DNA of 64,000 bases. It comes from Bradyrhizobium diazoefficiens (lineage in GTDB: Bacteria; Pseudomonadota; Alphaproteobacteria; Rhizobiales; Xanthobacteraceae). The translations under genes were made by a program, and so were the position numbers. Under the pieces are notes generated by a model that was not told where the DNA came from, searched no databases, and was given only the letters and a program-made list of their open reading frames with translations. The DNA is taken from NCBI RefSeq assembly GCF_016599855.1, contig NZ_CP067041.1:4836001-4900000 (forward strand), given 5' to 3'. Positions 1 to 8,787 of the stretch are shown in pieces; within the stretch, counting starts at the first letter, position 1; each line of letters opens with the position of its first letter.

Positions 1-418
1 ACGTCTACGCGCGTGAACAGAGACTTCCGCGCGTCTCGGAATGAGCCGGGCCCTCTAGAGGAAGAAGCCGACGATCTCGTGTACTACGCGTTGATACTGT
101 CCAGTGGCCGCCCGTTCAAAGCGAAGGCACGCGAACGTCGACCGCGTACGGACAGACCGGCAAGGGCGTCGCCTGGACGAATATATAGGGCCCCGTTGGC
201 AACTTCTCTCATGCCGGTTTTCGATACGGGGCGCAGCCCTGTGTCTTGCGGACCAGTCCCAAAGCTCGTGCGCGCGCCTCCGGGTCTCTTCTTCCAAGCT
301 ATCGGCTTTCAGTATGTCAAGTTTGTTGCTGATGTCGCCGGCGAATGCGTTGAGCCGAGCTATGACCGCCCGATCGGCTATGAGCGGGTCCGCACCGAGA
401 CGTGGCAGTGGACGCGGT
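1..418. other. No confidently supported gene
   Basis: I see no recognisable gene upstream of the regulator that ends at 419. On the minus strand one frame stays open from about 418 down to a stop near 55, but its translation matches no family I know and becomes Arg-rich and low in information, as high-GC shadow frames do. It could be a decayed gene fragment. Confidence 0.4.
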
Positions 419-1147
419 TCAAAGGGAATTGGGCGGGAGGGCCGATCTGATCAGTTCCCAGGCTGCAGCCAGATGACGGCGTAGGGCGTCCTCGGCTTGG
501 TCGGGATCGCGTGCTGCAATGGCGTTGAAGATGGACAAGTGCCCGGAATAGTTCATCCGATCGAGTTCTGGGCTGGTGCGCATAGAGCGCCAAAGTTGCA
601 TCAGCCAATCAACATAGGCCTTGTGAATCGCTGGATAGATGGAGTTAGCTGGAATGCGGTAAAGAATGGCGTGAAAGGCGATATCTGTCGCATAGAAATC
701 GCTCCAATTTCCGATTGCTGCGCAATTGGCCTCAAGAGCGCCCTTCAGATTCTCGATGTCGCGCTGACGGGCGTGCTGGGCCGCCCACCTCACAAGACCT
801 GCCTCGACGAAAACACGTGACTCGAACAACTCGGCGATGCCCTGTTTGTCCGACACAAGGTGCGCAACAACGTCGCCGACTCGATTGAGGGCCGCTTCGT
901 AGTCCGGTTTGCGCGCAACCGGCCGATGGCCGAACTTAGTGTCGGCGAGACCCCGATGCGACAGCTTTGCGATCGCCTCCCGTACCGCCGCCCTGCTGAT
1001 GCGGAAGCGCCGCATCAGGTCGCGTTCGCTTGGTAGCCGTTCTCCTTCGGGAATTTCGCCGGCCAGGATCATGCGGGCGAGCTCGTCAGACACCGCGTCG
1101 GCGAGACGTTCGGATTGCGGCGTCGCCGCGTTATCGCCAACCACCAA
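419..1147 (-). CDS. FadR/GntR-family (FCD domain) transcriptional regulator, NanR-like
   Basis: A 242-residue regulator. Residues about 15-75 form a winged helix-turn-helix with the GntR signature (LPSERDLMRRFRISRAAVREA). The rest is an all-helical FCD effector domain with the DxxFH pattern (ATDIAFHAILYRIPANS) typical of metal-dependent FCD domains. The sequence resembles NanR more than FadR itself. It is divergent from the sugar operon at 1420, so it probably represses that operon and is released by a sugar acid. The palindromes TGGTAGGACCA and TGGTCTGACCA in the 272-bp divergent region fit the family operator TGGTNNNACCA. The ligand is unknown. Family assignment is firm; the target is inferred from position. 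Confidence 0.9.
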   Translation of the reverse strand: MVVGDNAATPQSERLADAVSDELARMILAGEIPEGERLPSERDLMRRFRISRAAVREAIAKLSHRGLADTKFGHRPVARKPDYEAALNRVGDVVAHLVSDKQGIAELFESRVFVEAGLVRWAAQHARQRDIENLKGALEANCAAIGNWSDFYATDIAFHAILYRIPANSIYPAIHKAYVDWLMQLWRSMRTSPELDRMNYSGHLSIFNAIAARDPDQAEDALRRHLAAAWELIRSALPPNSL

Positions 1148-1192
1148 TCTGTCCCTCGAAATCCGCGCCGACTTTGGCCCGCCACCAGCTTA

Positions 1193-1203
1193 TGGTAGGA
1201 CCA
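1193..1203. promoter_or_regulatory. Candidate GntR/FadR-type operator 1 (TGGTAGGACCA)
   Basis: An interrupted palindrome TGGT-AGG-ACCA lies 46 bp upstream of the divergent regulator start. The form TGGTNNNACCA is the known operator shape of FadR-subfamily regulators. It could mediate autoregulation. The sequence is seen directly; binding is inferred. Confidence 0.45.
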
Positions 1204-1262
1204 AAGCATTAACTTGGCCATCCCTTTCATCAGCAGTTTGGCGCATTCGGGTTGGTTTGTGA

Positions 1263-1310
1263 TTGACACAATCGTTGTGCTCAATGGTAGGATGACCTGT
1301 GGTCTGACCA
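1263..1310 (+). promoter_or_regulatory. Candidate promoter with operator 2 for the sugar operon
   Basis: TTGACA at 1263-1268 is followed after 19 nt by TAGGAT at 1288-1293, an acceptable though long-spaced sigma-70-type promoter. The perfect palindrome TGGTCTGACCA at 1300-1310 falls where transcription would start, and a related half (TGGTAGGATGACC) overlaps the -10 element. A repressor bound here would block initiation. The next gene starts at 1420 behind AAGGAGA. Confidence 0.45.
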
Positions 1311-1419
1311 AGAAGGCGTCTTGAAGGGCATTTGGTTGGAGCGCCGCAGTGGCATTCCACCAGCACCATAGAAAACCCCACACCCAGATGGGCGGATCAA
1401 CGTTCCCAAGGAGAACAAC

Positions 1420-2394
1420 ATGAACAGAAGGTCTTTCCTGCTCCTCTCGGCCGGTGCCGCGAGCATGGCGGTGGCAATGCCCTTGTGGGCGCAAGATCTG
1501 CCGAAGCTGAAACAAAAGGAAAAGTACAAGGTCGGCTTCGCGCAGACCGAAAGCAACAACCCTTGGCGGATTGCTCAGACCGAGAGCATGAAGGCGCAGG
1601 CGCAGAAAGAAGGATGGCAGCTCGTCTACACTGACGCCGCAGGCTCGGCGGCCAAGCAGGTGGCCGACGTCAATTCCATGATCGCCCAGGGCGTCGATCT
1701 GATCTTCCTCGCACCGCGCGAGGAGAAGCCGTTGATCCCAGCGGTGATGAACGCCAAGAAGGCCGGCATTCCGGTCATCCTGCTCGACCGCAGCGTGGAC
1801 CCGAGCCTCGCAAAACCCGGCGTGGACTACGTGACCTTCATCGGCTCAGACTTTGTCGAGGAAGGCAAGCGGGCAGCGGACGCCCTCGCCAAGGCGGTGG
1901 GCGGGAAGGCGAAAATCATCCAGCTGGAAGGCACAACCGGGTCCTCGCCCGCCAACGATCGCGCCAAGGGCTTCAAGGAAGGGATCAAGGCCCATCCGGA
2001 CATGCAGATCGTCGCATCGCAATCCGGCGATTTCGTGCGCGACAAGGGCCGGCAGGTTGCCGAGACCCTGCTGCAGGCTCATCCAGATGCAAACGCGATC
2101 TACGCTCACAATGACGAAATGGCGATCGGCGCGATCGCGGCCGTCGAGGCCGCCGGCAAGAAGCCGGGCAAGGACGTAATCATCGTCTCGATCGATGGCG
2201 AGCGCGACGCGCTGCGCGCGGTGGCCGACGGTAAGATGCTGGCCACTGTGGAATGCAATCCGAAGTTCGGGCCCAAGGCGTTCGATACGGCCAAGCGTTA
2301 CGCCAAGGGCGAGAAGATCGAGCCCTGGGTGATCAATCCCGACCGCTTCTTCGATGCGTCCAACGCCAAGGACATGATTGCGGACTCCTATTAA
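1420..2394 (+). CDS. Sugar ABC transporter periplasmic substrate-binding protein (YtfQ-like)
   Basis: A 324-residue Peripla_BP_4 protein. The N-terminus (MNRRSFLLLSAGAASMAVA...AQ) is a signal peptide ending near residue 25. The mature protein aligns by eye with the galactofuranose-binding protein YtfQ: GFAQTESNNPWR at the front, GVDLIFLAPRE, a QLEGTTGSSPANDR stretch, SQSGDF and YAHNDEMAIGAI. It captures sugar in the periplasm for the ATPase and permease encoded next. AAGGAGA lies 8 nt before the ATG. The exact sugar cannot be read from the sequence. Confidence 0.92.
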   Translation: MNRRSFLLLSAGAASMAVAMPLWAQDLPKLKQKEKYKVGFAQTESNNPWRIAQTESMKAQAQKEGWQLVYTDAAGSAAKQVADVNSMIAQGVDLIFLAPREEKPLIPAVMNAKKAGIPVILLDRSVDPSLAKPGVDYVTFIGSDFVEEGKRAADALAKAVGGKAKIIQLEGTTGSSPANDRAKGFKEGIKAHPDMQIVASQSGDFVRDKGRQVAETLLQAHPDANAIYAHNDEMAIGAIAAVEAAGKKPGKDVIIVSIDGERDALRAVADGKMLATVECNPKFGPKAFDTAKRYAKGEKIEPWVINPDRFFDASNAKDMIADSY

Positions 2395-2476
2395 GCTGTC
2401 GGCACTAAGCCGCCCGGGCGCGCCTTCGGCGCGCCCGATCTTTCCCGAAGCTAAAGCGAACAGCACCAGGAGCGTC

Positions 2477-4024
2477 ATGGCCCCTCTCCTTTCCATGCGC
2501 GGTGTCGAGAAGCATTTCGGAGGCGTCCCCGCGCTGCAGGCGGCCTCGCTGGAAGTCGAGCTTGGTGAGGTCCACGCGCTGATCGGGCAGAATGGTGCGG
2601 GCAAGTCCACACTGATCAAGATCCTGACCGGCTATCACCAGCGTGACGCGGGTGAGATTCTATTCGACGACCACGCTGTCGCATTCGGGGCACCGCAGGA
2701 AGCGCAGCTCGCCGGCATCAGCACAATCTACCAGGAGATCAACCTGGTCCCCTACCGCTCCGTGACCGAGAACATTTGCCTCGGCAGAGAGAAGCGCCGG
2801 TTCGGGCTGCTCGACTGGTCATTCATGCACCGCGAATCCGCCGAGTTGCTGTCGCGCTTCAACATGCAAGGCGTCGATGTTCGCCGACCGCTGATGGAGT
2901 ATCCGACCGCCGTACAGCAGATCGTAGCCATCGCACGTGCGATCGGTTTTGCCGCCCAGCTGGTGATCATGGACGAACCCACCTCCTCGCTGGACGAGAA
3001 GGAAGTGGCCGTGCTGTTCGATGTCATCCGCCAGCTCAAGGCATCCGGGGTTTCCGTGATCTTCGTCAGCCACAAGCTGGACGAACTCTACGACGTGTGC
3101 GATCGCGTCACAGTGATGCGGGACGGCCGCACCGTTCTGACTGCGCCCATGGCTGATGTGTCGAGGATAGATCTGGTCACGACCATGCTTGGCCGCGAAC
3201 TATCGCACACGCTACGTTCCGGAGGTCGGCGGCAGTCCGTTGCAAGCGAGATCACGCCCCTGCTGGAGGTGGAGCATCTCGCGGGCGGCCCAAGAGTTCG
3301 CGACGTGAGCTTCCAGGTGCGGCCCGCGGAGATCGTCGGTTTAGCGGGCCTGCTCGGCTCAGGCCGTACCGAGAGTGCGCGCATGGTGTTCGCAGCCGAC
3401 CGGCCGGAACATGGGGACATCCGCTTCCGGGATCGCCGCGGCATCTCCGATCCGGGGCAGGCGATTTCCGCTGGAATGGGGTTTTGCTCGGAGGATCGCA
3501 AACTCGAAGGTATCGTGCCATGGTTGTCGGTGCGCGAGAACATCGTGCTTGCGCTATTGCCGCAGCTTTCCCGCCGCGGGATCATCGATGAATCCCGCAG
3601 CAGGGCCATCGCTGGCGATTTCGTCGCGCGTCTTGGTATCCGCTGCCGCTCGCCGGAGCAAGCCGTTGGCGAGCTTTCCGGAGGAAACCAGCAGAAGGTC
3701 TTGTTGGCGCGCTGGCTCTGCATGAATCCGAAGCTTCTGATCCTGGACGAGCCGACCCGTGGGATCGACGTCGGTGCCAAGGCCGAGATTCTCCGCCTTG
3801 TGCATGAACTCGCCGACGATGGGCTGGGCGTTCTCATGATTTCTTCGGAAATTGAGGAGCTGGTCGAGGCAGCAAGCCGCATCTTCGTGCTCCGGGACGG
3901 CATCACCATCGCTGAACTGGTTGGTAAAAATGTGAGTGAGGATGCGGTGATGACCGCGATGGCGCACGGCCCCGGTCTCGCGGATCGGATCGGGGGCAGA
4001 GCTGTGGGTGCTGGTGATGCGTGA
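2477..4024 (+). CDS. Sugar ABC transporter ATPase with two ABC domains (RbsA/YtfR-like)
   Basis: A 515-residue tandem ATPase of the carbohydrate uptake type 2 family. Domain 1 has Walker A GQNGAGKST near residue 35 and Walker B LVIMDEPTSSLD, with a signature weakened to YPTAVQQ. Domain 2 has a degenerate P-loop (GLLGSGRTES), as is normal in RbsA relatives, and a good LSGGNQQK signature and LLILDEPTRGIDVG Walker B. I chose the ATG at 2477, behind CAGGAGC, because the family consensus begins there; an upstream in-frame ATG at 2378 overlaps the preceding gene and adds non-conserved residues. It overlaps the permease gene by 8 bp. Confidence 0.93.
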   Translation: MAPLLSMRGVEKHFGGVPALQAASLEVELGEVHALIGQNGAGKSTLIKILTGYHQRDAGEILFDDHAVAFGAPQEAQLAGISTIYQEINLVPYRSVTENICLGREKRRFGLLDWSFMHRESAELLSRFNMQGVDVRRPLMEYPTAVQQIVAIARAIGFAAQLVIMDEPTSSLDEKEVAVLFDVIRQLKASGVSVIFVSHKLDELYDVCDRVTVMRDGRTVLTAPMADVSRIDLVTTMLGRELSHTLRSGGRRQSVASEITPLLEVEHLAGGPRVRDVSFQVRPAEIVGLAGLLGSGRTESARMVFAADRPEHGDIRFRDRRGISDPGQAISAGMGFCSEDRKLEGIVPWLSVRENIVLALLPQLSRRGIIDESRSRAIAGDFVARLGIRCRSPEQAVGELSGGNQQKVLLARWLCMNPKLLILDEPTRGIDVGAKAEILRLVHELADDGLGVLMISSEIEELVEAASRIFVLRDGITIAELVGKNVSEDAVMTAMAHGPGLADRIGGRAVGAGDA

Positions 4025-5993
4025 CGCAGCCATCGTCCCGCCGAAGCCCGTGCGGCGACTGGATCGGCAGGCGTTTCTTGACCGCCATGGTCCTCCGCTG
4101 GCCCTGCTGGCGCTTGTTCTGTTCAACGCGGCGGTAACGCCGAATTTCCTGAGCTGGCAGACGCTCAACGTAAATCTGACGCAGGTCTGCACGACCGTCA
4201 TCGTCGGCGTCGGCATGACGCTCGTGATCGCGACCGGCGGCATCGACCTTTCCGTCGGCTCGCTTATGGCCATTTCCGGGGCGCTCGCGCCTTTGATCTT
4301 TCTCGGAAACATTTTGCCGGGCCTGCCTGACTGGCTCGCCATTACCCTGGCTTTCGTTGTTCCGGTGGTCGTCACGGGCATTCTCGGCACCTTCAACGGC
4401 TGGCTGATTACGCGCTTCCAGATCCAGCCGATCATCGCGACCTTGATACTCTTCATTGCCGGACGCGGCATCGCGCAGGTTCTGACGAATGGCAATCTGC
4501 AGGTGTTTCATGTTGCGGAGTTTCAGTTTATCGGCCTTGGACGCGTGGCGGGCGTTCCGTTTCAGGCCCTGCTCATGGTGGGGTTGGTCGCGATCGCCGC
4601 ATGGGTACTCCGCCGGTCGATGTTCGGGCGGCGGATTCTTGCCATAGGCGGCAACGAGCGCGCAGCGCGACTCGCGGGCGTACCTGTCGCCTTCGTCGTG
4701 CGCGCGGTCTACGCGATCAGCGGTGCGCTTGCCGGCGTCGCCGGGCTGATCGTGATTGCCATCAACTCGTCGTCCGACGCCAATCTGGTGGGGCTTGGAA
4801 CGGAGCTCGACGCCATCGCGGCCGTCGCCGTTGGAGGGACGCCGCTGACCGGGGGGCGCGCCAACGTCCCCGGCACGCTATGGGGCGCGCTGATCATCCA
4901 GCTCGTGCGTTACACCCTGCTCGCCAACGGCGTTCCGGACTCTGCCGCGCTTGTCGCCAAGGCCGCCATCATCGTGCTCGCCGTCTGGCTGGTTCGACAG
5001 CGGACGGCGACGCCGGCGGCTAGTCAGGCTCGCGCAGCTCCCCTCGGCGGCATTGGCCGCTACGGCGTGTTCGCCGCCCTCTTGCTGCTCATCCTGTTCG
5101 GTTGGCTGAGGTACGACAATTTCCTGGGCGAATACAACGTGCTCACGGTGCTGCGTTACAACGCGATGTTCGCGCTGGTTGCGCTCGGCATGTGCTTTGT
5201 CATCATGTCGGGCGGCATCGACCTTTCCGTCGGCTCGACTGCGGCGCTCGGCAGCGTCGCAGCCGCTCTTCTCTCGCCCTACGGCACGTTGGCGGGGCTC
5301 GTAGGCGGCATCGGCGCGGGGCTCGCGATCGGAATTCTGAACGCATTCTGCATCGTCAAGCTGCGCATCTTGCCCTTCATTGCGACACTGGCGACTTTGC
5401 TCGCCGCCAGCGGATTGGCGCTTCTGTTCGCGGGCAATCAGTCCGTGTCAGTGTCCTACGATAGTGGCTTCACTTCGCTTGGCCAGGGCGACTTTCTCGC
5501 CTTCCCCGTGCCCGCTTGGATCGCCGTTCTGGCTTATGCCGCTGGCTGGATGGTGCTGACCTTCACCGCGTTGGGCCGCACGGTTCTGGCGGTGGGCGGC
5601 AATGAAGACGCCTCCCGACTGATGGGTCTCTCCACAGATCGGACGAAGATCATTACCTATCTTGCGAGTGGGGCGCTTGCCGGGCTCGCCGGGGCCATTC
5701 TTGCCGCGCAGTTCGGCGCCGGCCAACCCATCGAAGGGGTTGGATGGGAGCTGTTTGCGATCGCTGCGACGGTGGTCGGCGGCACGCTTCTGACCGGGGG
5801 CGAAGGCTCGGTTGGATCGACGCTGGCGGGCGTGCTGCTGCTCGGGCTCATCTTCAACATCCTTAATTTCGAGAACGGCCTCGGTTGGATCAGCCTGTCC
5901 GCCTATTGGCAGTCGGTCATTCGCGGCATCTTTTTGCTGGTCGTGGTGATTATCCAGGCGCGTCTTGTGGGCCGCTCCGTAAAGAGCAGATGA
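4017..5993 (+). CDS. Fused sugar ABC transporter permease (two RbsC-type domains)
   Basis: A 658-residue inner-membrane protein made of two BPD_transp_2 permeases in tandem. Each half has the family motif: VIATGGIDLSVGSL near residue 70 and VIMSGGIDLSVGST near 405. Each also has the late AVAVGGTPLTGG or AATVVGGTLLTGG segment. In E. coli the equivalents YtfT and YjfF are separate proteins, so this is a natural fusion that fixes the heterodimer in one chain. The ATG at 4017 overlaps the ATPase stop, indicating translational coupling. A GTG at 4008 is an alternative start. Confidence 0.92.
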   Translation: MRDAAIVPPKPVRRLDRQAFLDRHGPPLALLALVLFNAAVTPNFLSWQTLNVNLTQVCTTVIVGVGMTLVIATGGIDLSVGSLMAISGALAPLIFLGNILPGLPDWLAITLAFVVPVVVTGILGTFNGWLITRFQIQPIIATLILFIAGRGIAQVLTNGNLQVFHVAEFQFIGLGRVAGVPFQALLMVGLVAIAAWVLRRSMFGRRILAIGGNERAARLAGVPVAFVVRAVYAISGALAGVAGLIVIAINSSSDANLVGLGTELDAIAAVAVGGTPLTGGRANVPGTLWGALIIQLVRYTLLANGVPDSAALVAKAAIIVLAVWLVRQRTATPAASQARAAPLGGIGRYGVFAALLLLILFGWLRYDNFLGEYNVLTVLRYNAMFALVALGMCFVIMSGGIDLSVGSTAALGSVAAALLSPYGTLAGLVGGIGAGLAIGILNAFCIVKLRILPFIATLATLLAASGLALLFAGNQSVSVSYDSGFTSLGQGDFLAFPVPAWIAVLAYAAGWMVLTFTALGRTVLAVGGNEDASRLMGLSTDRTKIITYLASGALAGLAGAILAAQFGAGQPIEGVGWELFAIAATVVGGTLLTGGEGSVGSTLAGVLLLGLIFNILNFENGLGWISLSAYWQSVIRGIFLLVVVIIQARLVGRSVKSR

Positions 5994-6006
5994 GGGATTT
6001 TCGGCA

Positions 6007-7095
6007 ATGGCAAAGCTCACCTCGATCGAACCCGGCTTCTACCGCATTCCGCTGCCGGAAGTGCTGACCGACAGCACCCACGGCGAGATGAAGGCCTTCG
6101 AGCTTAACACGGTTCGCGTGCGCGATACCGATGGCGCGGAAGGCGTCGGCTATACCTACACGGTCGGGCGGAACGGCGCGGCCATTGACGCCATTCTCAG
6201 GCGCGAATTCTTGGAGATCTTCCTCGGTGAGGAAGCCGATCACGTCGAGCGTCTCTGGACTAAGGCGTGGTGGGCGCTGCACTACGGCGGGCGAGGCGGG
6301 CCGACGGTACTCGCAATTTCCGCGGTCGATATGGCGCTGTGGGATCTGAAGGCGCGGCGCGCGGAGTTGCCGCTCTGGAACTACCTCGGCGGTTTCGACC
6401 CGAAGGTGCCCTGCTATGCCGGCGGTATTGACCTTGAGCTTACGCCCGACCAGTTGCTGCGACAGACGGAAGGCAATCTCGCCAAGGGTTTTCGCGCCAT
6501 CAAGATGAAGGTTGGGCGTGCGCGCCTGTCCGAAGACGTCGACAAGGTTCGCGCGATGCGTGAGTTCTTGGGTGACGGTTTCCCGCTGATGGTCGACGCC
6601 AATATGAAGTGGAGCGTTGACGAGGCCATCCGGGCGGCGCGCGCTTTCCAGCCCTACGATCTGACCTGGCTTGAGGAGCCGACGATTCCGGACGACCCGG
6701 CAGGGCATGCGCGCATCGTTCGCGATGGTGGAGTCCCCATCGCCGCGGGCGAAAACCTGCGCAGCCTGTGGGAATTCAAGCAGTATATCGCTGCCGGTGC
6801 CGTCACCTATCCCGAGCCTGACGTGACGAACTGCGGCGGCATCACCCAGTTCCTGAAGATCGCGCATCTCGCCGAGGCATTCAACCTGCCGCTGACAACC
6901 CATGGAGCGCATGATGTGACCGTTCACCTCTTGGGCGCGTGCCCCAACCGCAGCTTCCTCGAGGCGCACGGCTTCGGCCTCGACCGCTACATCGCCGAAC
7001 CGCTCCGGATCGAGGAAGGCTTTGCGATCGCCCCCGACCGGCCCGGTCATGGCATCACGTTCGACTGGAAGGGTCTTGATAAGATCCGCGGGTGA
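6007..7095 (+). CDS. Enolase-superfamily acid-sugar dehydratase (mandelate racemase/muconate lactonizing family)
   Basis: A 362-residue MLE/MR protein. The catalytic set is visible: a KxK motif (Lys166, Lys168), metal ligands Asp197 (VDAN), Glu223 (LEEP) and Glu249 (AGEN), and His299 (TTHGAHD). KxK plus a late His is the mandelate racemase arrangement, shared by talarate/galactarate dehydratases. It probably dehydrates an aldonic or aldaric acid in the cytoplasm. It starts 13 bp after the permease and is clearly in the same operon. The substrate is inferred only. Confidence 0.85.
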   Translation: MAKLTSIEPGFYRIPLPEVLTDSTHGEMKAFELNTVRVRDTDGAEGVGYTYTVGRNGAAIDAILRREFLEIFLGEEADHVERLWTKAWWALHYGGRGGPTVLAISAVDMALWDLKARRAELPLWNYLGGFDPKVPCYAGGIDLELTPDQLLRQTEGNLAKGFRAIKMKVGRARLSEDVDKVRAMREFLGDGFPLMVDANMKWSVDEAIRAARAFQPYDLTWLEEPTIPDDPAGHARIVRDGGVPIAAGENLRSLWEFKQYIAAGAVTYPEPDVTNCGGITQFLKIAHLAEAFNLPLTTHGAHDVTVHLLGACPNRSFLEAHGFGLDRYIAEPLRIEEGFAIAPDRPGHGITFDWKGLDKIRG

Positions 7096-7128
7096 GCCCG
7101 GCACGGGATCTAACCGGGAAAGGTCGCG

Positions 7129-8787
7129 ATGAAAGAGCGATACGACCATATCGTCGTGGGAGGCGGCTCCTCCGGCTGCGTTGCAGCGGCGCGGCTTGTC
7201 GCTGCGGGCGCAAGGGTGCTCGTGCTGGAGGGCGGTTACTCGCACCGCCATCCGTTGCTCGACATGCCGCCGGGGATCTTCAAGATGATCAACGGCAGCA
7301 AGTACATGCGGTACCACAAAACGATGCCCCAGCCGCATCTCAACGGCCGCCAACACGACATTCCGCAGGCCAACGTGCTCGGCGGAGGCTCCTCAGTGAA
7401 TGCGCAGGTTTACATGCGCGGTCGCCCCTCGGACTATGACGAGTGGGACGCGATGCTGCGGGGCGAGAACGACGACCCGGGCTGGGGCTGGAAGGACGTT
7501 CTCCCGCACTTCCGCGGCATGGAGGGCAATAACCGGCTTCTGAACGACCTGCACAATTCGGAAGGGCCGCTACTGGTCTCCGATCCCGGCCACATCAACG
7601 ATCTGTCGCGCTGGTTCGTGCAAGCCGTGCAGGCCATGGGCGAGCCGTACAATAGCGACTTCAACGGACCCGCTCAGCGCGGCATTGGCTTTTATCAGTT
7701 CATGAACAGGAGCGGCAAGCGCAGCAGCGCGGCCTACGCCTTTCTCGCGCCCCTGCAGCACGATCCGCGACTAGAGGTGCGATTGCGATCACGCGTGCAG
7801 CGGATCAATATCGAGCAGGGCCGCGCCGTAGGTGTCACTTATCGTGACGAAAACAACCGCGAGCACACCGCGCTTGCGGACGGCGAGATCGTTTTGGCCG
7901 CCGGCGCCCTCGTCACTCCGCAACTGCTGATGCTCTCGGGGATCGGCCCGGCGGCGCAACTGCGTGAGCACGGAATTACGTGCCTGATCGATCTGCCCGG
8001 CGTGGGCGAGAACCTCATCGATCACCCGGAAGTCCCGATCGTGTCCGTCACGAACGGACCGTACGGCTATTACAAGCAAGGCGAAGGCTGGCGCATGCTC
8101 CTGAACGGGCTGCAGTTCAGGCTTTTCGGCACGGGGCCGATCCTGTCGGCTGGTGTGGAGGCGGGCGCCTTCGTCAATCCGGTAGACCGAAGTTCCGAGC
8201 CGACTATCCAGGCGTTCTGCGTGCCGATCGTCTACCTCGACCGCGACACGCTCGACCTGCTGCCGAATAGTTACGGGTTGACGGTGACGACCGTGGTGAT
8301 CAAGCCAAAGTCGCGGGGGTTTGTTCGGCTTGCCTCCGCGGATCCGGACGCCATGCCGCTGGTCTCGCCCAACTTGCTTTCGGATCCGGCGGACCTTCGC
8401 GCCATGATCGACGGCCAGCGCTATTTCATTGAGGCATTCCAGACCAGCCCTCTGAAAGAACGCATCCGCGAGGTCCGCATTCCCGACCCTGCCGACCTCA
8501 ACGACGAAGCCATCATCAGGCACTGCAAGCGTTTCGTGAAAACCAACTACCATCCGAGCGGGACCTGCCGTATGGGACCGAGCCGCGACCCCATGGCGGT
8601 TCTAGACGCGCGACTGCGCGTGCGTGGGGTCGAACGGCTGCGCGTCTGCGACCTCTCTGCCATGCCCAACATCAATGCCGGCAACACGAACGCGCCGGCG
8701 ATGATGATGGGCAGCCGCTGCGCGGAATTTATATCTGGCCAGACGTCGGATCCTGTTCAACTGCGCAATCATAAAGCTGTGAGCTGA
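7129..8787 (+). CDS. GMC-family FAD-dependent oxidoreductase (choline dehydrogenase-like)
   Basis: A 552-residue glucose-methanol-choline oxidoreductase. It has an N-terminal FAD-binding GGGSSGC motif, the GMC signature around NVLGGGSSVNAQVYMRG, and the C-terminal catalytic region with FVKTNYHPSGTCRMG (His) and SAMPNINAGNTNAPAMMMG (second active-site polar position is Asn). It lacks a signal peptide. As the last gene of the operon, it may oxidise the imported sugar or a side alcohol to the acid used by the dehydratase, but the order of steps is not visible. The true substrate may not be choline. Confidence 0.88.
   Translation: MKERYDHIVVGGGSSGCVAAARLVAAGARVLVLEGGYSHRHPLLDMPPGIFKMINGSKYMRYHKTMPQPHLNGRQHDIPQANVLGGGSSVNAQVYMRGRPSDYDEWDAMLRGENDDPGWGWKDVLPHFRGMEGNNRLLNDLHNSEGPLLVSDPGHINDLSRWFVQAVQAMGEPYNSDFNGPAQRGIGFYQFMNRSGKRSSAAYAFLAPLQHDPRLEVRLRSRVQRINIEQGRAVGVTYRDENNREHTALADGEIVLAAGALVTPQLLMLSGIGPAAQLREHGITCLIDLPGVGENLIDHPEVPIVSVTNGPYGYYKQGEGWRMLLNGLQFRLFGTGPILSAGVEAGAFVNPVDRSSEPTIQAFCVPIVYLDRDTLDLLPNSYGLTVTTVVIKPKSRGFVRLASADPDAMPLVSPNLLSDPADLRAMIDGQRYFIEAFQTSPLKERIREVRIPDPADLNDEAIIRHCKRFVKTNYHPSGTCRMGPSRDPMAVLDARLRVRGVERLRVCDLSAMPNINAGNTNAPAMMMGSRCAEFISGQTSDPVQLRNHKAVS

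Noticed and set aside
1846..2619. Long minus-strand open frame opposite the binding-protein gene
   Set aside because: Shadow of a high-GC coding region; no family similarity.
5950..7356. 468-codon minus frame opposite the dehydratase gene
   Set aside because: Antisense shadow; the plus strand carries the complete enolase-superfamily active site.
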